NCBI GenBank assembly: GCA_938007935.1
Contig: CALLMD010000012.1
Location: 38,924 to 102,923 of the forward strand
Direction: 5' to 3'
Origin: an uncultured Hellea sp.
GTDB lineage: Bacteria > Pseudomonadota > Alphaproteobacteria > Caulobacterales > Maricaulaceae
DNA: 64,000 bases
Of the stretch, positions 17,446-26,157 are shown piece by piece (within the stretch, counting starts at the first letter, position 1; each line of letters starts with the position of its first letter). The position numbers and the translations under genes are program-made. The notes under the pieces are model-generated. The model searched no databases. It was given only the letters and a program-made list of their open reading frames with translations, and had not been told where the DNA came from.

Positions 17446-18303
17446 ATGACTCCTGCGGCATCTAATCTCAAAATATTTGGCCTCACGGCTTTAGCGATGC
17501 TAGCCTTTGCCACAAATTCGGTCTTAGCCCGCCTCGCCCTTACGGACGTCGCAATAGGACCTTGGGAATTTACAGCGATCCGCCTTATTTCAGGCGCGTT
17601 GATTTTGGCGCTTATTGTTAAGCCTGCCACTGCTTTAAAATCTGGCAACTGGGCATCTGCTTTGTCGCTCTTTTTATACGCTGCCTGCTTTTCATATGCC
17701 TATCTGCAGCTTGAAGCTGGCACAGGCGCGCTTATCCTCTTTGCCGCCGTGCAAATCACGATGATTGGCGGTGGGTTGATTGCAGGTGAACGGCTTAGCC
17801 TTTTACAATGGGCTGGCACAGCCATGGCCATCGCGGGACTTGTTTACCTACTGGCGCCCAGTATTTCGGCGCCGCCGCTCATCGCCGCGACTATGATGAT
17901 GATCGCAGGTATAGGATGGGGACTTTATTCCCTCAAAGGTCGTGGGGCTGGAAAACCTACCGCCCAGACAGCCGGAAATTTCATGCGCGCAGGGATTATA
18001 TGTCTGATGCTAAGCCTGCCCATTTTTCTATTGCTTCCAGAACCCACCTTAACATCTAAAGGGGTCATATGGGCTCTAACCTCTGGCATGCTCACATCAG
18101 GATTAGGTTATGTCATCTGGTATATGGCGCTAATAGGTTTGACCGCGACCCGCGCGGGCATAGCCCAGCTCACTGTCCCTGTTATTGCCGCCATAGGCGG
18201 CATGGTCTTTATCGCAGAACCTTTAACATGGCGCTTTATGATACTCGCACTCATTATCTTGGCGGGTGTCGGGATAGCAACTATGACGCGGCCAAAAATA
18301 TAA
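17446..18303 (+). CDS. EamA/DMT-superfamily transporter
   Basis: 285 aa with about ten TM helices arranged as two EamA repeats of five. The first repeat starts with LTALAMLAFATNSVLARLAL and includes GPWEFTAIRLISGALILAL, the typical RFxxA-like segment. Such proteins export amino acids, metabolites or drugs. Substrate unknown. It lies 41 bp upstream of ubiB in the same direction and could be cotranscribed with it. Confidence 0.88.
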   Translation: MTPAASNLKIFGLTALAMLAFATNSVLARLALTDVAIGPWEFTAIRLISGALILALIVKPATALKSGNWASALSLFLYAACFSYAYLQLEAGTGALILFAAVQITMIGGGLIAGERLSLLQWAGTAMAIAGLVYLLAPSISAPPLIAATMMMIAGIGWGLYSLKGRGAGKPTAQTAGNFMRAGIICLMLSLPIFLLLPEPTLTSKGVIWALTSGMLTSGLGYVIWYMALIGLTATRAGIAQLTVPVIAAIGGMVFIAEPLTWRFMILALIILAGVGIATMTRPKI

Positions 18304-18344
18304 AAACTCATATATTCTTCACATGCGGGGACTTATAAGAAGAT

Positions 18345-19907
18345 ATGTTTAAACGCGTTTCGACATTTATGCGGATGCTGCGCACGGGCTGGGTGCTCGC
18401 CCGTCATGACGCGCTCGTGCCCAAAGAATATGTCGGCGCAGTGCCGCTGCCTGTGCGCTTACTGGGCGGCGTCTCGCGCTTATTTGCCATACGCGGACGC
18501 GCTGAAAATCCGGGCGAGCGCTTTGCCAATGCCCTCGAAAAGCTGGGGCCAGCCTATATCAAATTTGGGCAAATCCTCTCGACGCGGGGCGATATGCTTG
18601 ACCCTGTTTTTGTCAAAGGCCTGTCTAGGCTAAAAGACAAAGTCCCCTCTTTTCCTATGGCCAAAGCCGAAGAGATGCTCAAAACCGCATGGGGCGGGCC
18701 GTGGCAAGACAAACTCACCTCATTATCCGAGCCCATAGCCGCAGCCTCGGTCGCCCAAGTGCATAAGGGCGTATTGACATCAGGCGAGACTGTCGCCGTT
18801 AAAATCCTGCGCCCCAATATCCAGAAACGCATGCGCAATGATATGGATGTGCTGCATATGGTGTCTGCGCTTGCGGAGTTTTTTGTCCCGGATAGTAAAC
18901 GCCTTGGCCCCAAGAAATTTGTCGAAACAGCTGACCGTGCCGTTATGCTTGAGCTCGATCTTCGTTTAGAGGCTGCGGCTTGTTCCGAGCTTTCAGAACC
19001 CGCGCTAGATACGGGCCTCTATAAAGTGCCCAACATATATTGGGAGCTTGGCGGTAAAAACGTCTTGGTCACCCAGTGGATAGACGGCACCCCGCTCTCG
19101 GATGACTCTATCCTGAGCCGCCCCCAAACCGAGCGCACAGAAATCGCGCGCAAAGTTATGCAGAGCTTCTTGGCCTGCTCTTTTGATTATGGCGTCTTTC
19201 ATGCCGATATGCATGAAGGCAATATGATTGTTGCTGATGACGGTACGCTCTGGCTCATCGACTTTGGCATTTTGGGCCGCCTCGCCCCCAAAGAGCAGCG
19301 CTTTCATGCCGAAATACTCTATGGATTTCTCATGCGGGATTATCAGCGCATCGCAGAAGTCCATTTTGAGGCCGGCTATGTCCCGGCCCATCACACCATT
19401 GAAGATTTCGCCAGCGCGCTACGCTCTGTTGGCGAGCCCATATTTGGCCAAACTGCTGAGAATGTCGCCATGACCAAAGTGCTCGTGCAGCTTTTTGAAA
19501 TCACCGAAATTTTCGACATGGAAATGCAGCCACAGCTCATTATGTTACAAAAAACCATGATGCAAACAGAGGGGGTCTGCCGCCGACTTGATCCCAATTT
19601 TGACATGTGGGAGATTAGCCGCCCCATCGTCGAGGCCTCCATGCGCCGCGAGCTTGGCGTCGAAGGCCGCGTCAATGATTTGCTCACGGGCCTAGATAAA
19701 GCCCGCCGCACTTTAGAGTGCCTGCCTGATGCCACAGAAAATATCGCCGCCCTTGCCAAAGCTTGGGCTGATGGGGATGTGGACCTCTCAAAAGGCCCAA
19801 CAAGCGTCCAAGCCCCCCCTAAGAAAACCGTGTGGAAACCCATTGCCTATCTAGGCACAGGCGCGGTAATAGCCTTAGGCGGCGTTTGGGCCGCGGCGCA
19901 GTTTTAA
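18345..19907 (+). CDS. ubiB: UbiB, ABC1-family atypical kinase/ATPase for ubiquinone synthesis
   Basis: 520 aa. All marks of the family are present: the KxGQ motif (K73-Q76), the alanine-rich loop replacing the kinase P-loop (AAAS, 132-135), the VAVK lysine (K153), the catalytic segment HADMHEGN and the DFG metal motif (LIDFG). A hydrophobic C-terminal helix anchors it in the inner membrane. UbiB supports coenzyme Q synthesis, likely by extracting lipid intermediates from the membrane using ATP. It precedes coaBC and dut, a standard alphaproteobacterial order; the usual upstream ubiE is missing. Confidence 0.95.
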   Translation: MFKRVSTFMRMLRTGWVLARHDALVPKEYVGAVPLPVRLLGGVSRLFAIRGRAENPGERFANALEKLGPAYIKFGQILSTRGDMLDPVFVKGLSRLKDKVPSFPMAKAEEMLKTAWGGPWQDKLTSLSEPIAAASVAQVHKGVLTSGETVAVKILRPNIQKRMRNDMDVLHMVSALAEFFVPDSKRLGPKKFVETADRAVMLELDLRLEAAACSELSEPALDTGLYKVPNIYWELGGKNVLVTQWIDGTPLSDDSILSRPQTERTEIARKVMQSFLACSFDYGVFHADMHEGNMIVADDGTLWLIDFGILGRLAPKEQRFHAEILYGFLMRDYQRIAEVHFEAGYVPAHHTIEDFASALRSVGEPIFGQTAENVAMTKVLVQLFEITEIFDMEMQPQLIMLQKTMMQTEGVCRRLDPNFDMWEISRPIVEASMRRELGVEGRVNDLLTGLDKARRTLECLPDATENIAALAKAWADGDVDLSKGPTSVQAPPKKTVWKPIAYLGTGAVIALGGVWAAAQF

Positions 19908-19915
19908 GGCTCGTT

Positions 19916-21139
19916 TTGGACAAACGTATTTTACTCATTATTGGCGGCGGGATTGCGGCTTATAAATCGCTTTTCCTTATTCGCGTACTGGCGAAACGCG
20001 GGATTGCCTCGCGGGTTATCCTGACCAAAGGCGGGACGGAATTTGTCACCCCGCTTTCCGCTGGCGCGCTCTCTGGCGATAAAGTTTATTCCGATCTCTG
20101 GGACCTCACTGATGAAGCCGAGATGGGCCATATTGAATTGTCACGCTCTGCCGACCTTATGGTAGTCGCCCCTGCCACGGCGGATATCATGGCCAAGGCC
20201 GCACATGGCATTGCCAATGACCTGGCCACAACAACTTTGCTCGCCACAGATAAGCGCGTGCTTTACGCCCCCGCCATGAATGTACGCATGTGGGAGGCAG
20301 AAGCGACCCAGCGCAATGCCGCCCAACTTAAAAAAGACGGCGCGTTATTTATCGGCCCCGATGCGGGCGCTATGGCTTGCGGCGAATTTGGCGAAGGCCG
20401 GATGAGCGAACCCGAAACCATTGCTGACGCGATTGAAGCCGCGCTTGCGGGCGATACAACGCTGGACGGATTAAACGGCTCCAAACCGCTAAGAGGCAAA
20501 AAGGCGCTGATTACCGCAGGCCCCACAAGAGAGCCAATTGACCCTGTGCGCTATCTGTCCAATCATAGTTCAGGCAAGCAAGGCTACGCCATTGCCAGCG
20601 CTATTGCCTCTTTGGGCGCGGATGTCACCCTTGTCTCTGGCCCTGTCTCAATAATGCCGCCCGCAAATGTAACACTTGTCAAAGTCGAAACCGCCTGCGA
20701 GATGTTGAAAGCGTGCCAAGCCGCCCTACCTTCAGATATTTTTGTTTCCGTTGCCGCCGTCGCAGATTGGCGGCCTTCAAGTAGCGCCAATAAAAAAATC
20801 AAGAAAGACGGTAAAAAAGTCCCCCCGCTCGCTCTCGAAGAAAATCCAGACATTTTAAAAACGCTCTGCGACTCCAAGAAACGACCCAAACTTGTTATAG
20901 GATTTGCGGCCGAAACCAATGACGTGATTAAACATGCTAGCGCTAAACGCCTGCGAAAGGGGTGTGACTGGATTGTCGCCAATGACGTCTCTGGTAAGGG
21001 TCCGGGGGGCGATGTTATGGGCGGAGACCATAATAGCATGATAGTTGTGACAGATACTGAAACCGAGAGCTGGCCGCGCCTCACCAAATCAGACGCCGCG
21101 CGAAAACTTGCGCTTAAAATTTCTGACTATTTTACATAA
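19916..21139 (+). CDS. coaBC: Bifunctional phosphopantothenoylcysteine decarboxylase / phosphopantothenate-cysteine ligase
   Basis: 407 aa from a TTG at 19916, chosen because LDKRILLIIGGGIAAYKSL is the expected N-terminus and AAGG precedes it; an ATG at 19832 would add 28 unlikely residues inside ubiB. The CoaC half binds FMN and has PAMNVRMW and the clamp segment MACGEFGEGRM with its catalytic Cys. The CoaB half starts near LRGKKALITAGPTREPID and has SNHSSGKQGYAIA, the lysine-rich KKIKKDGKK loop and GFAAET. It performs two steps of coenzyme A synthesis. Confidence 0.95.
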   Translation: MDKRILLIIGGGIAAYKSLFLIRVLAKRGIASRVILTKGGTEFVTPLSAGALSGDKVYSDLWDLTDEAEMGHIELSRSADLMVVAPATADIMAKAAHGIANDLATTTLLATDKRVLYAPAMNVRMWEAEATQRNAAQLKKDGALFIGPDAGAMACGEFGEGRMSEPETIADAIEAALAGDTTLDGLNGSKPLRGKKALITAGPTREPIDPVRYLSNHSSGKQGYAIASAIASLGADVTLVSGPVSIMPPANVTLVKVETACEMLKACQAALPSDIFVSVAAVADWRPSSSANKKIKKDGKKVPPLALEENPDILKTLCDSKKRPKLVIGFAAETNDVIKHASAKRLRKGCDWIVANDVSGKGPGGDVMGGDHNSMIVVTDTETESWPRLTKSDAARKLALKISDYFT

Positions 21140-21148
21140 GAGACATTT

Positions 21149-21604
21149 ATGCCCCTCACTGTCGAGATTAAAAAATTAGATCATTTTGGCGAGCTGGAGC
21201 TTCCAAAATATGAAACCGTCCTTGCGGCGGGGGCAGACCTTCGCGCCGCTGTACCGTCAGACTCTCCTATGGTTTTAGAGCCGGGCGCACGCGCCCTCGT
21301 CCCAACGGGCATGGCGATGGCGCTGCCCGCGGGATATGAAGCTCAGATAAGGCCGCGCTCAGGCCTTGCTTATAAGCACGGCATTACCTGCCTTAACACG
21401 CCCGGCACAATCGACGCGGATTATCGCGGCGAAGTCAAAGTGCTTTTAATCAATCACGGAAGCGAGGCTTTTACCATTAGCCGCGGGGAACGCATTGCTC
21501 AAATGGTTATTGCGCCCATTACACAGCCTGAATTTGAGATCGTCACAGCGCTTTCAGACACAGCCCGTGGTAGCGGTGGCTTTGGGAGTACAGGCGTTAA
21601 ATAA
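21149..21604 (+). CDS. dut: dUTP diphosphatase
   Basis: 151 aa, normal for the trimeric enzyme. The conserved motifs appear in order: AGADLRA (1), [12 protein letters not shown] (2), [13 protein letters not shown] (3), RGERIAQMV (4) and [10 protein letters not shown] (5). It hydrolyses dUTP to dUMP, keeping uracil out of DNA and feeding thymidylate synthesis. Last gene of ubiB-coaBC-dut, 9 bp after coaBC. Confidence 0.97.
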   Translation: MPLTVEIKKLDHFGELELPKYETVLAAGADLRAAVPSDSPMVLEPGARALVPTGMAMALPAGYEAQIRPRSGLAYKHGITCLNTPGTIDADYRGEVKVLLINHGSEAFTISRGERIAQMVIAPITQPEFEIVTALSDTARGSGGFGSTGVK

Positions 21605-21722
21605 CTACTTCCTTAACGCGTTAACCTTTTGGTGAAATTCATTCATTTTCAGTTCAACTTGAAAATATAGGGTCTTTGTCCAAATGGAATTCTACCTAAA
21701 CCCCCCGTTTCGGTAGGATGAG

Positions 21723-21760
21723 AACCCGGTAGCGCTTCACCCGTGGAGCGCTACCGGGTT
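21723..21760. terminator. Strong bidirectional terminator hairpin
   Basis: Perfect 14-bp arms (21723-21736 and 21747-21760, AACCCGGTAGCGCT and its complement) enclose a 10-base loop. It lies between dut (+) and the EF-hand gene (-), which converge, with short A and T runs on either side, so it can end transcription from both directions. Confidence 0.8.
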
Positions 21761-21776
21761 TGATCATTTAAAGGGC

Positions 21777-22172
21777 CTAGCCTTCATCTTCAGGCACGGG
21801 GGCGTCTTCATTTTGAAGGCCATCTTCTTCGGTTATATCAACCATATCTGGCCGCTTAATCTCCTCTAAAGACAAAACGCCATCTGCATTATAATCAAGC
21901 GTGTTAAACTGGTTATCGTAATCCCCCGAAACAACTAAAGCTCTGTAATGCTCATCCCCCTTTTGCGCTTTGGTGGCCGCAAAGGCGACAAATTCCTCGC
22001 GGTCTAGACTGCCATCTTTATTTATATCCGTGTCCATAAAGATATAATTGGCCTCAAGACCACTATCTACGTCGTCTGACATCGCGTCTTGGGCATAAAG
22101 AGGCGTCGCCCCTATTGCGGTCAGGAATAAAATTGACAAAGTTGTGAGGCAGGTTTTTTGCGAATTGGGCAT
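21777..22172 (-). CDS. Secreted EF-hand protein
   Basis: 131 aa with a Sec signal peptide (cut near LYAQDA). Two EF-hand loops are visible, DTDINKDGSLDREEF and DYNADGVLSLEEI, each with Asp/Asn/Asp/Gly at the calcium positions and a Glu at position 12. The N-terminal part of the mature protein and the tail are acidic. It likely binds calcium in the periplasm or outside the cell; a structural or signalling role is unknown. Good GGAGAG ribosome site. Confidence 0.88.
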   Translation of the reverse strand: MPNSQKTCLTTLSILFLTAIGATPLYAQDAMSDDVDSGLEANYIFMDTDINKDGSLDREEFVAFAATKAQKGDEHYRALVVSGDYDNQFNTLDYNADGVLSLEEIKRPDMVDITEEDGLQNEDAPVPEDEG

Positions 22173-22354
22173 GATAATCTCTCCTTTTCATGCAATGCCC
22201 CAAAGCCGAGCTGACTTTCGCGCGGCTCCGCCCAAAGGGCAAGTGACAGGAAATTTAGAGAATAGTCAGAAAAAACCAGCCTTAGTTTTGCCAAATTATA
22301 GGATAGGCCACGCAATTATATGGCTTTTAAACCATCTTAATTTCGCCCGCTTTT

Positions 22355-22366
22355 GGTAAGCTTACC
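22355..22366. promoter_or_regulatory. 12-bp palindrome downstream of the PadR operon
   Basis: GGTAAGCTTACC is perfectly symmetric and is followed by a partial repeat (CTTACCGTAAGG). It lies between the end of the membrane-protein gene (22383) and the EF-hand promoter. It could be an operator of the EF-hand gene or part of a weak terminator. Confidence 0.25.
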
Positions 22367-22382
22367 GTAAGGCTACATTAAA

Positions 22383-22946
22383 TTATGCATCATCAAGTTC
22401 AGGTTTATAAAGACAGTTTAGATACAGGCTGGCTAAAAATAAGCACAACATAATTCCTGCTACCTCAAAATTTATCGCGACCAAAAAATCTGCAGGTAAG
22501 CCTTCAAAACTTTGCGTCGTAAAACGACAATAGATTGCGGATATCAATGCGGCCGCAAAGCCTAATATGGCATAAATTTTAAGCCCCTTTAGCGAAGTCA
22601 GTAATAAAGCTGCACCGCCTAGATAGAACAAGCATAGGCCAGAAATTAGATAAGATATGGCCAAAAGTTCCTCAGACGCACCAATACGCGTACTATGCAA
22701 AATTCCATAAAAACACATCATAACTATCAATAATGCGCCGCCTCCACGAGCAATGTAACTCAACCCTTTTCGGCTGCGCGCGGCATAAAATAGGGCTGTT
22801 TGAAAACACCCAAAAGCAAATTTCTGACGCATGGCAGAGTCAGATATAGCAAAGAGTTCCGCCTCCATTGCGTCAAGCCAGTCCTTATTGGCATCAGGCA
22901 TGATACGGCGCGCCATAGAGACCCATATTAGTGCTGATAATATCAT
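22383..22946 (-). CDS. Membrane protein paired with a PadR regulator
   Basis: 187 aa. A soluble N-terminal segment (DANKDWLDAMEAELFAISDSAMRQKFAFGC) resembles the short helical domain often found in membrane proteins encoded next to PadR or ECF sigma genes; four TM helices follow. Its start codon overlaps the stop of the PadR gene (ATGA), so expression is coupled. A sensor or anti-regulator role for PadR is plausible but unproven. Confidence 0.75.
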   Translation of the reverse strand: MILSALIWVSMARRIMPDANKDWLDAMEAELFAISDSAMRQKFAFGCFQTALFYAARSRKGLSYIARGGGALLIVMMCFYGILHSTRIGASEELLAISYLISGLCLFYLGGAALLLTSLKGLKIYAILGFAAALISAIYCRFTTQSFEGLPADFLVAINFEVAGIMLCLFLASLYLNCLYKPELDDA

Positions 22947-23254
22947 GATGTCATGCCCCCTAGATTTGATTGTATATTTACCTGCAAACCATCATCTTCA
23001 CTCAGAACTTCATTGGCATGAGCGCGGCCCTTAGGCGTAAGCTTATATAGCTGACGCGGCGGCCTGCCCGGATTTTGCGTTGCTTCCCAAGATGAGGTGA
23101 GAACCCCTCTCTCTTTTAACCGCATCAAGATTGGATAAAGCGTTCCAGATTTAAGACCTGTGATCTTAATTAAGGCGTACCCATAATAAGGCTGCATTCT
23201 TAGATGAGACAGTACAAGAGAGGTCGATTTTGAAGGTGCACGTTTTCGAGTCAT
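22943..23254 (-). CDS. PadR-family transcriptional regulator
   Basis: 103 aa, typical of the short PadR subgroup. The winged helix includes MQPYYGYALIKITGLKSGTLYPILMRLKERGVL, the usual 'G.LYP.L.RL...G' pattern, and the wing GRPPRQLYKLTPKGR. The ATG lacks a ribosome site and is 6 bases below a good -10, so the mRNA is probably leaderless. A perfect palindrome covers the -35, suggesting self-repression. Confidence 0.93.
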   Translation of the reverse strand: MTRKRAPSKSTSLVLSHLRMQPYYGYALIKITGLKSGTLYPILMRLKERGVLTSSWEATQNPGRPPRQLYKLTPKGRAHANEVLSEDDGLQVNIQSNLGGMTS

Positions 23255-23260
23255 GTAATA

Positions 23261-23288
23261 ATTCTACATATATAGACTTATAAGTCAA
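23261..23288 (-). promoter_or_regulatory. Promoter of the PadR gene with overlapping palindrome
   Basis: On the minus strand TTGACT (23283-23288), a 16-bp spacer and TAGAAT (23261-23266) form a near-consensus promoter. GACTTATAAGTC (23275-23286) is a perfect 12-bp palindrome covering most of the -35. An ATGT-N9-ACAT element spans 23253-23269, close to known PadR operators (ATGT-N8-ACAT). Confidence 0.6.
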
Positions 23289-23331
23289 GACGTCATGTAT
23301 CAATTCTCTCACATTAAGCTACTAAGCATGA

Positions 23332-23682
23332 TTACTTCTGATAACTTTTTGGAGACCACCGTGTACATTCAGCGGCAAAGAAATTTGTAAGTTGTTGCTC
23401 TATTGATGTAATCTGATTACGGAGATCAGGGTTAAGTTCATAATATGCATCAGTAGACAGAGCATTAGTAAAATAATGCGAACCAATTGGATGTTCATCT
23501 CTACTTGGATAGCTATGGTTGCTATGATTAATTAAAGAAGATCGCAGCAAACTATCAACTTTAGTATAAGCATTTTGTGCAGAAGCAGAATAAGACCACC
23601 ACCTACCAGATTCTGTTTCAACAAATCTCTTACATTCGAATTCTCGATATTGCTTGCGGCGCATTTCTAGAGCGTTAAACAT
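23332..23682 (-). CDS. Hypothetical protein, AT-rich orphan
   Basis: 116 aa, no signal peptide or TM helix, rich in Ser, Asn, Tyr and Arg. A strong ribosome site (GAGGAG) supports the ATG at 23682. I recognise no domain. AT-rich compared with housekeeping genes nearby and next to another orphan and a repeat region, so it may be recently acquired. Confidence 0.55.
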   Translation of the reverse strand: MFNALEMRRKQYREFECKRFVETESGRWWSYSASAQNAYTKVDSLLRSSLINHSNHSYPSRDEHPIGSHYFTNALSTDAYYELNPDLRNQITSIEQQLTNFFAAECTRWSPKSYQK

Positions 23683-23708
23683 AGTTTAATCTCCTCAATT
23701 AAATGCAA

Positions 23709-24392
23709 TTACAATTTTTTCACGCAAAAAACCTGTAATGTGTCTGCGGGGTCGAATTTTGCAAGGATGTCGTAAGGGCGCATATAATCCAGAGATTTTG
23801 TGCCATAAATTCCATCAGGAATAGTTGTTTCGAATGTATCAGCATTTATTTTTAGAAATGTTTGGTCCTCGATTTCTCCGAATATGGCACGCCCTCTATC
23901 AAACCTCGGTAGATCGCTAAATTTACTCACCATCTTAAAAAAACGATTTGGGTAATACATATTTTCCAAAAAGAAGGACGAAACTTTAAAATCATTCACA
24001 TCAGAAATATCAATTTCGTTGGCTTCGACAGTGGAAATAGGAAGATCAACGATGATGATATGTGAACCCTGTCCTCCCAATTTTTGAGTGTAGCCGATAT
24101 TATCAATAAGGATGAATTCGCGATCACCATCATTGTCAAAATCAAAGGGGGTCGGGTAATACTGCTTGGGAACGCCGTGCCCCATTCGCCGTAGCCTCTT
24201 ACTCACATTATAGTCTAAAAGGGCTGTTTCAAAGGGTTCAAACTTTTCCCACACACTATCGCAGCCATATTCTACCTCATCCGCTGCCTTAATCACGGTC
24301 TTGGTCTCTGCCTGTGCACATCCCAAGATCAAAACGCCGAGGCTTAAAAGCCCCGCACCGAACACACCTTTAATGTTGTCTATCCCCACCAT
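23709..24392 (-). CDS. Hypothetical lipoprotein
   Basis: 227 aa from the ATG at 24392; an ATG 18 bp upstream overlaps a TATAGA that looks like a -10. The signal peptide ends in a lipobox (LGVLILGC). The mature protein has a calcium-loop-like stretch, FDFDNDGDREFILID, reminiscent of FG-GAP/VCBS repeats. No family assigned. It precedes the 116-aa orphan by 26 bp and may share a transcript with it. Confidence 0.6.
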   Translation of the reverse strand: MVGIDNIKGVFGAGLLSLGVLILGCAQAETKTVIKAADEVEYGCDSVWEKFEPFETALLDYNVSKRLRRMGHGVPKQYYPTPFDFDNDGDREFILIDNIGYTQKLGGQGSHIIIVDLPISTVEANEIDISDVNDFKVSSFFLENMYYPNRFFKMVSKFSDLPRFDRGRAIFGEIEDQTFLKINADTFETTIPDGIYGTKSLDYMRPYDILAKFDPADTLQVFCVKKL

Positions 24393-24639
24393 TATATCAG
24401 AATCCCACATTCTATAGACTTTAAGATTTTGTTATAGACAAAACAATCCATACGACAATCAACCCTAAAGGAAAAATTAAAAAACTCACCTCACCCTCTA
24501 GTTATAAAAACAGCTGATTATTCCCTAACATAGTCCATAATGCTAGCCGCGCATCGCAATCTATACGGCGACTGTTGCTTCCCTGTTGCGTTCGCTGCGC
24601 CTGTTGAGTTTGCTGCGCAAGCCACAACGGGCCACAACT

Positions 24640-24667
24640 GTCGCGTTTCACTTCGTGAAGCCACGAC
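24640..24667. repeat. 28-nt palindromic repeat, copy 1
   Basis: Identical except for one base to 37911-37938. The centre TTTCAC-TTC-GTGAAG can form a hairpin with a TTC triloop, and GTCG/CGAC close the outer stem. Each copy lies a few hundred bases upstream of a copy of the larger element, but the spacing is not the same. Confidence 0.65.
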
Positions 24668-24753
24668 TAATCAATCCTTAATAACCTCAATTATTTCTCA
24701 TTTCTTTTCAATCGCTTATTAAAAAATCACAGAGATCAATCCTCATTGACGGG

Positions 24754-25242
24754 AACGGGTCTATATTTTCTCTATTGTCGGGAAACCATCCCCGATAATG
24801 AAAAGTTTTGACTCGCACGGACAGTTAAGTGATCGTTGGCTTGGCGGCGGGTTAGACGGTGAGACTGAGCAGCTTGGGTGTATTTGCTGCGTTCATTTGC
24901 GAGATGCAAGTGAACGCGCAAAAGCACATAACGACCAAGCCTGTGCCGGGTCTTTGTGGCCGGGGCCTGACCGCTGCATTTAGCAACTTTCAAATTGGGT
25001 TGTGTACGGGTGTAACTGCGGGAGCACGAAAGAGGCCGCCACTAAACAATCATCGCCGCAGGGTCAGTGCCTTGTAAAACATCTTAGAAAAAACTTGGTA
25101 TCCATCAGGGTATCTGACTCTGCGGACTGTCCATTTTTGTTGGCGGTTCTGTTGATTTTATCTTCGATAAATTCAACTGCCCAACCTGCGTTGGAGAGTG
25201 GCCAATTTTCACGGATTTTTTAAAATCCGAGTCAGGTGGCAG
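24754..25242. repeat. Repeat element copy A (about 489 bp): candidate structured RNA or REP-like element
   Basis: Aligns along its whole length with 38171-38653. Very well conserved blocks include the segment beginning GGTTAGACGGTGAGACTGAG (from 24850) up to the CTTTGTGG near 24958, and the segment from 25050 to 25132 (containing GGTATCTGACTCTGCGGACT). Hairpins: TTGTCGGG with CCCGATAA near the left end, and GTTGATTTTATC-TTC-GATAAATTCAAC (25151-25177). The second hairpin keeps its ends in copy B while its upper stem changes on both sides. No coding capacity is convincing on either strand. The element could be a regulatory RNA or a non-autonomous mobile unit. Confidence 0.75.
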
Positions 25243-25263
25243 GGTAAATCCGTCTTCTAATAA

Positions 25264-26094
25264 TTAGTGATCATATCCCGGATTGGTTCTGTCGAGTTTA
25301 CGCATGAGACCCGGCCAGACGAGGTTATCGCCCATGCCTGGGACAAAGGCCGCCGCGCCCTGCCCGTAAACTTTGTGACCCATTTCTTCGGGCTCTTCAT
25401 GCAGATGCGCTTCGCCGCCCACCGCTTGGGCCAAGATTTGAGTCTTGCAGGCATTTTCGAGAAAATACATGCGCAGAAAGGCGGTGCCGCAGCTTTTACC
25501 CAGCGTCAAAGTGCCGTGATTACGCAATATCATAATGCTTTTATCGCCAATATCTTCGACAAGCCGCTCACGCTCATCCAGCTCCAAAGCGATGCCTTCA
25601 TAATCATGATAGGCAATATCGTCATGGACTTGCATCGAGAATTGCGAGTAACGGCGCAGGCCTTTTTTCTGGATCGAGACCGCAATACCATAAGGCGTAT
25701 GAACATGAATGACGCAGGACGCATCTTCGCGCGCCGCATGTATCGCGCTATGAATGGTAAAGCCTGCGGGATTGATGAAATAATCTGTGTCTTGGCAAAT
25801 CTTGCCGTCCAGATCAATTTTGACCAGTGAGGACGCCGTCATTTCATCAAACATGACCCCGTAAGGATTAATCAAAAAACGCTCATGCCCATCTTCATCG
25901 GGCAGACGGACAGAAATATGGGTAAAGACCAAATCAGACCAACCATGCATAGCACAAAGACGGTAAGTGGCTGCTAGGTCACGGCGCAGCACCCACTCCT
26001 CCGCGGAGACTTTCCCGCGCAGGCTCTCGATTTTTGTCGGGTCAGGAATGTTAAATCCAGACATTTGGTTTATTGCTGCGCTTTGATCATTCAT
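25264..26094 (-). CDS. Class II aldolase/adducin-family protein
   Basis: 276 aa. Zinc ligands are in VIHVHTPYG (HxH) and the later NHGTLTLG His. The N-terminal helix region (RRDLAATYRLCAMHGWSDLVFTHISVRLP) is standard for the family. Relatives include fuculose-phosphate aldolase, ribulose-phosphate epimerase and many uncharacterised enzymes; the substrate here is unknown. Stand-alone gene with the repeat element downstream. Confidence 0.9.
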   Translation of the reverse strand: MNDQSAAINQMSGFNIPDPTKIESLRGKVSAEEWVLRRDLAATYRLCAMHGWSDLVFTHISVRLPDEDGHERFLINPYGVMFDEMTASSLVKIDLDGKICQDTDYFINPAGFTIHSAIHAAREDASCVIHVHTPYGIAVSIQKKGLRRYSQFSMQVHDDIAYHDYEGIALELDERERLVEDIGDKSIMILRNHGTLTLGKSCGTAFLRMYFLENACKTQILAQAVGGEAHLHEEPEEMGHKVYGQGAAAFVPGMGDNLVWPGLMRKLDRTNPGYDH

Positions 26095-26157
26095 AGAAGC
26101 CTCCGAATTTGGGCATTTATGCGGTGTCTTTGCAAATGATGCAAGAGGGCGTAAAAT

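Larger units (their letters stand above)
24411..25263. other. Gene-free region holding repeat element copy A and a short palindromic repeat
   Basis: No ORF here has a convincing start, ribosome site or protein-like composition. The right two-thirds is the copy of a 485-bp element that recurs at 38171. The left part contains palindrome-rich sequence with TTC triloops, including a 28-nt repeat (24640-24667) also found at 37911. Confidence 0.7.

Noticed and set aside
19832..19915. Longer start for coaBC at the ATG 19832
   Set aside because: It would add 28 arginine-rich residues overlapping ubiB; the TTG at 19916 gives the normal N-terminus with a ribosome site.
24772..24993. A 73-aa minus-strand ORF in repeat copy A whose translation resembles that of an ORF in copy B (38203-38487)
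   Set aside because: Similarity extends equally to the opposite-strand frames and follows DNA conservation; there is no ribosome site, and hairpins cross the ORF. A structured non-coding element explains it better.
24411..25263. A CRISPR array in the repeat region
   Set aside because: The repeats are dispersed palindromes of different lengths, not regular repeats with spacers, and no cas genes are present.
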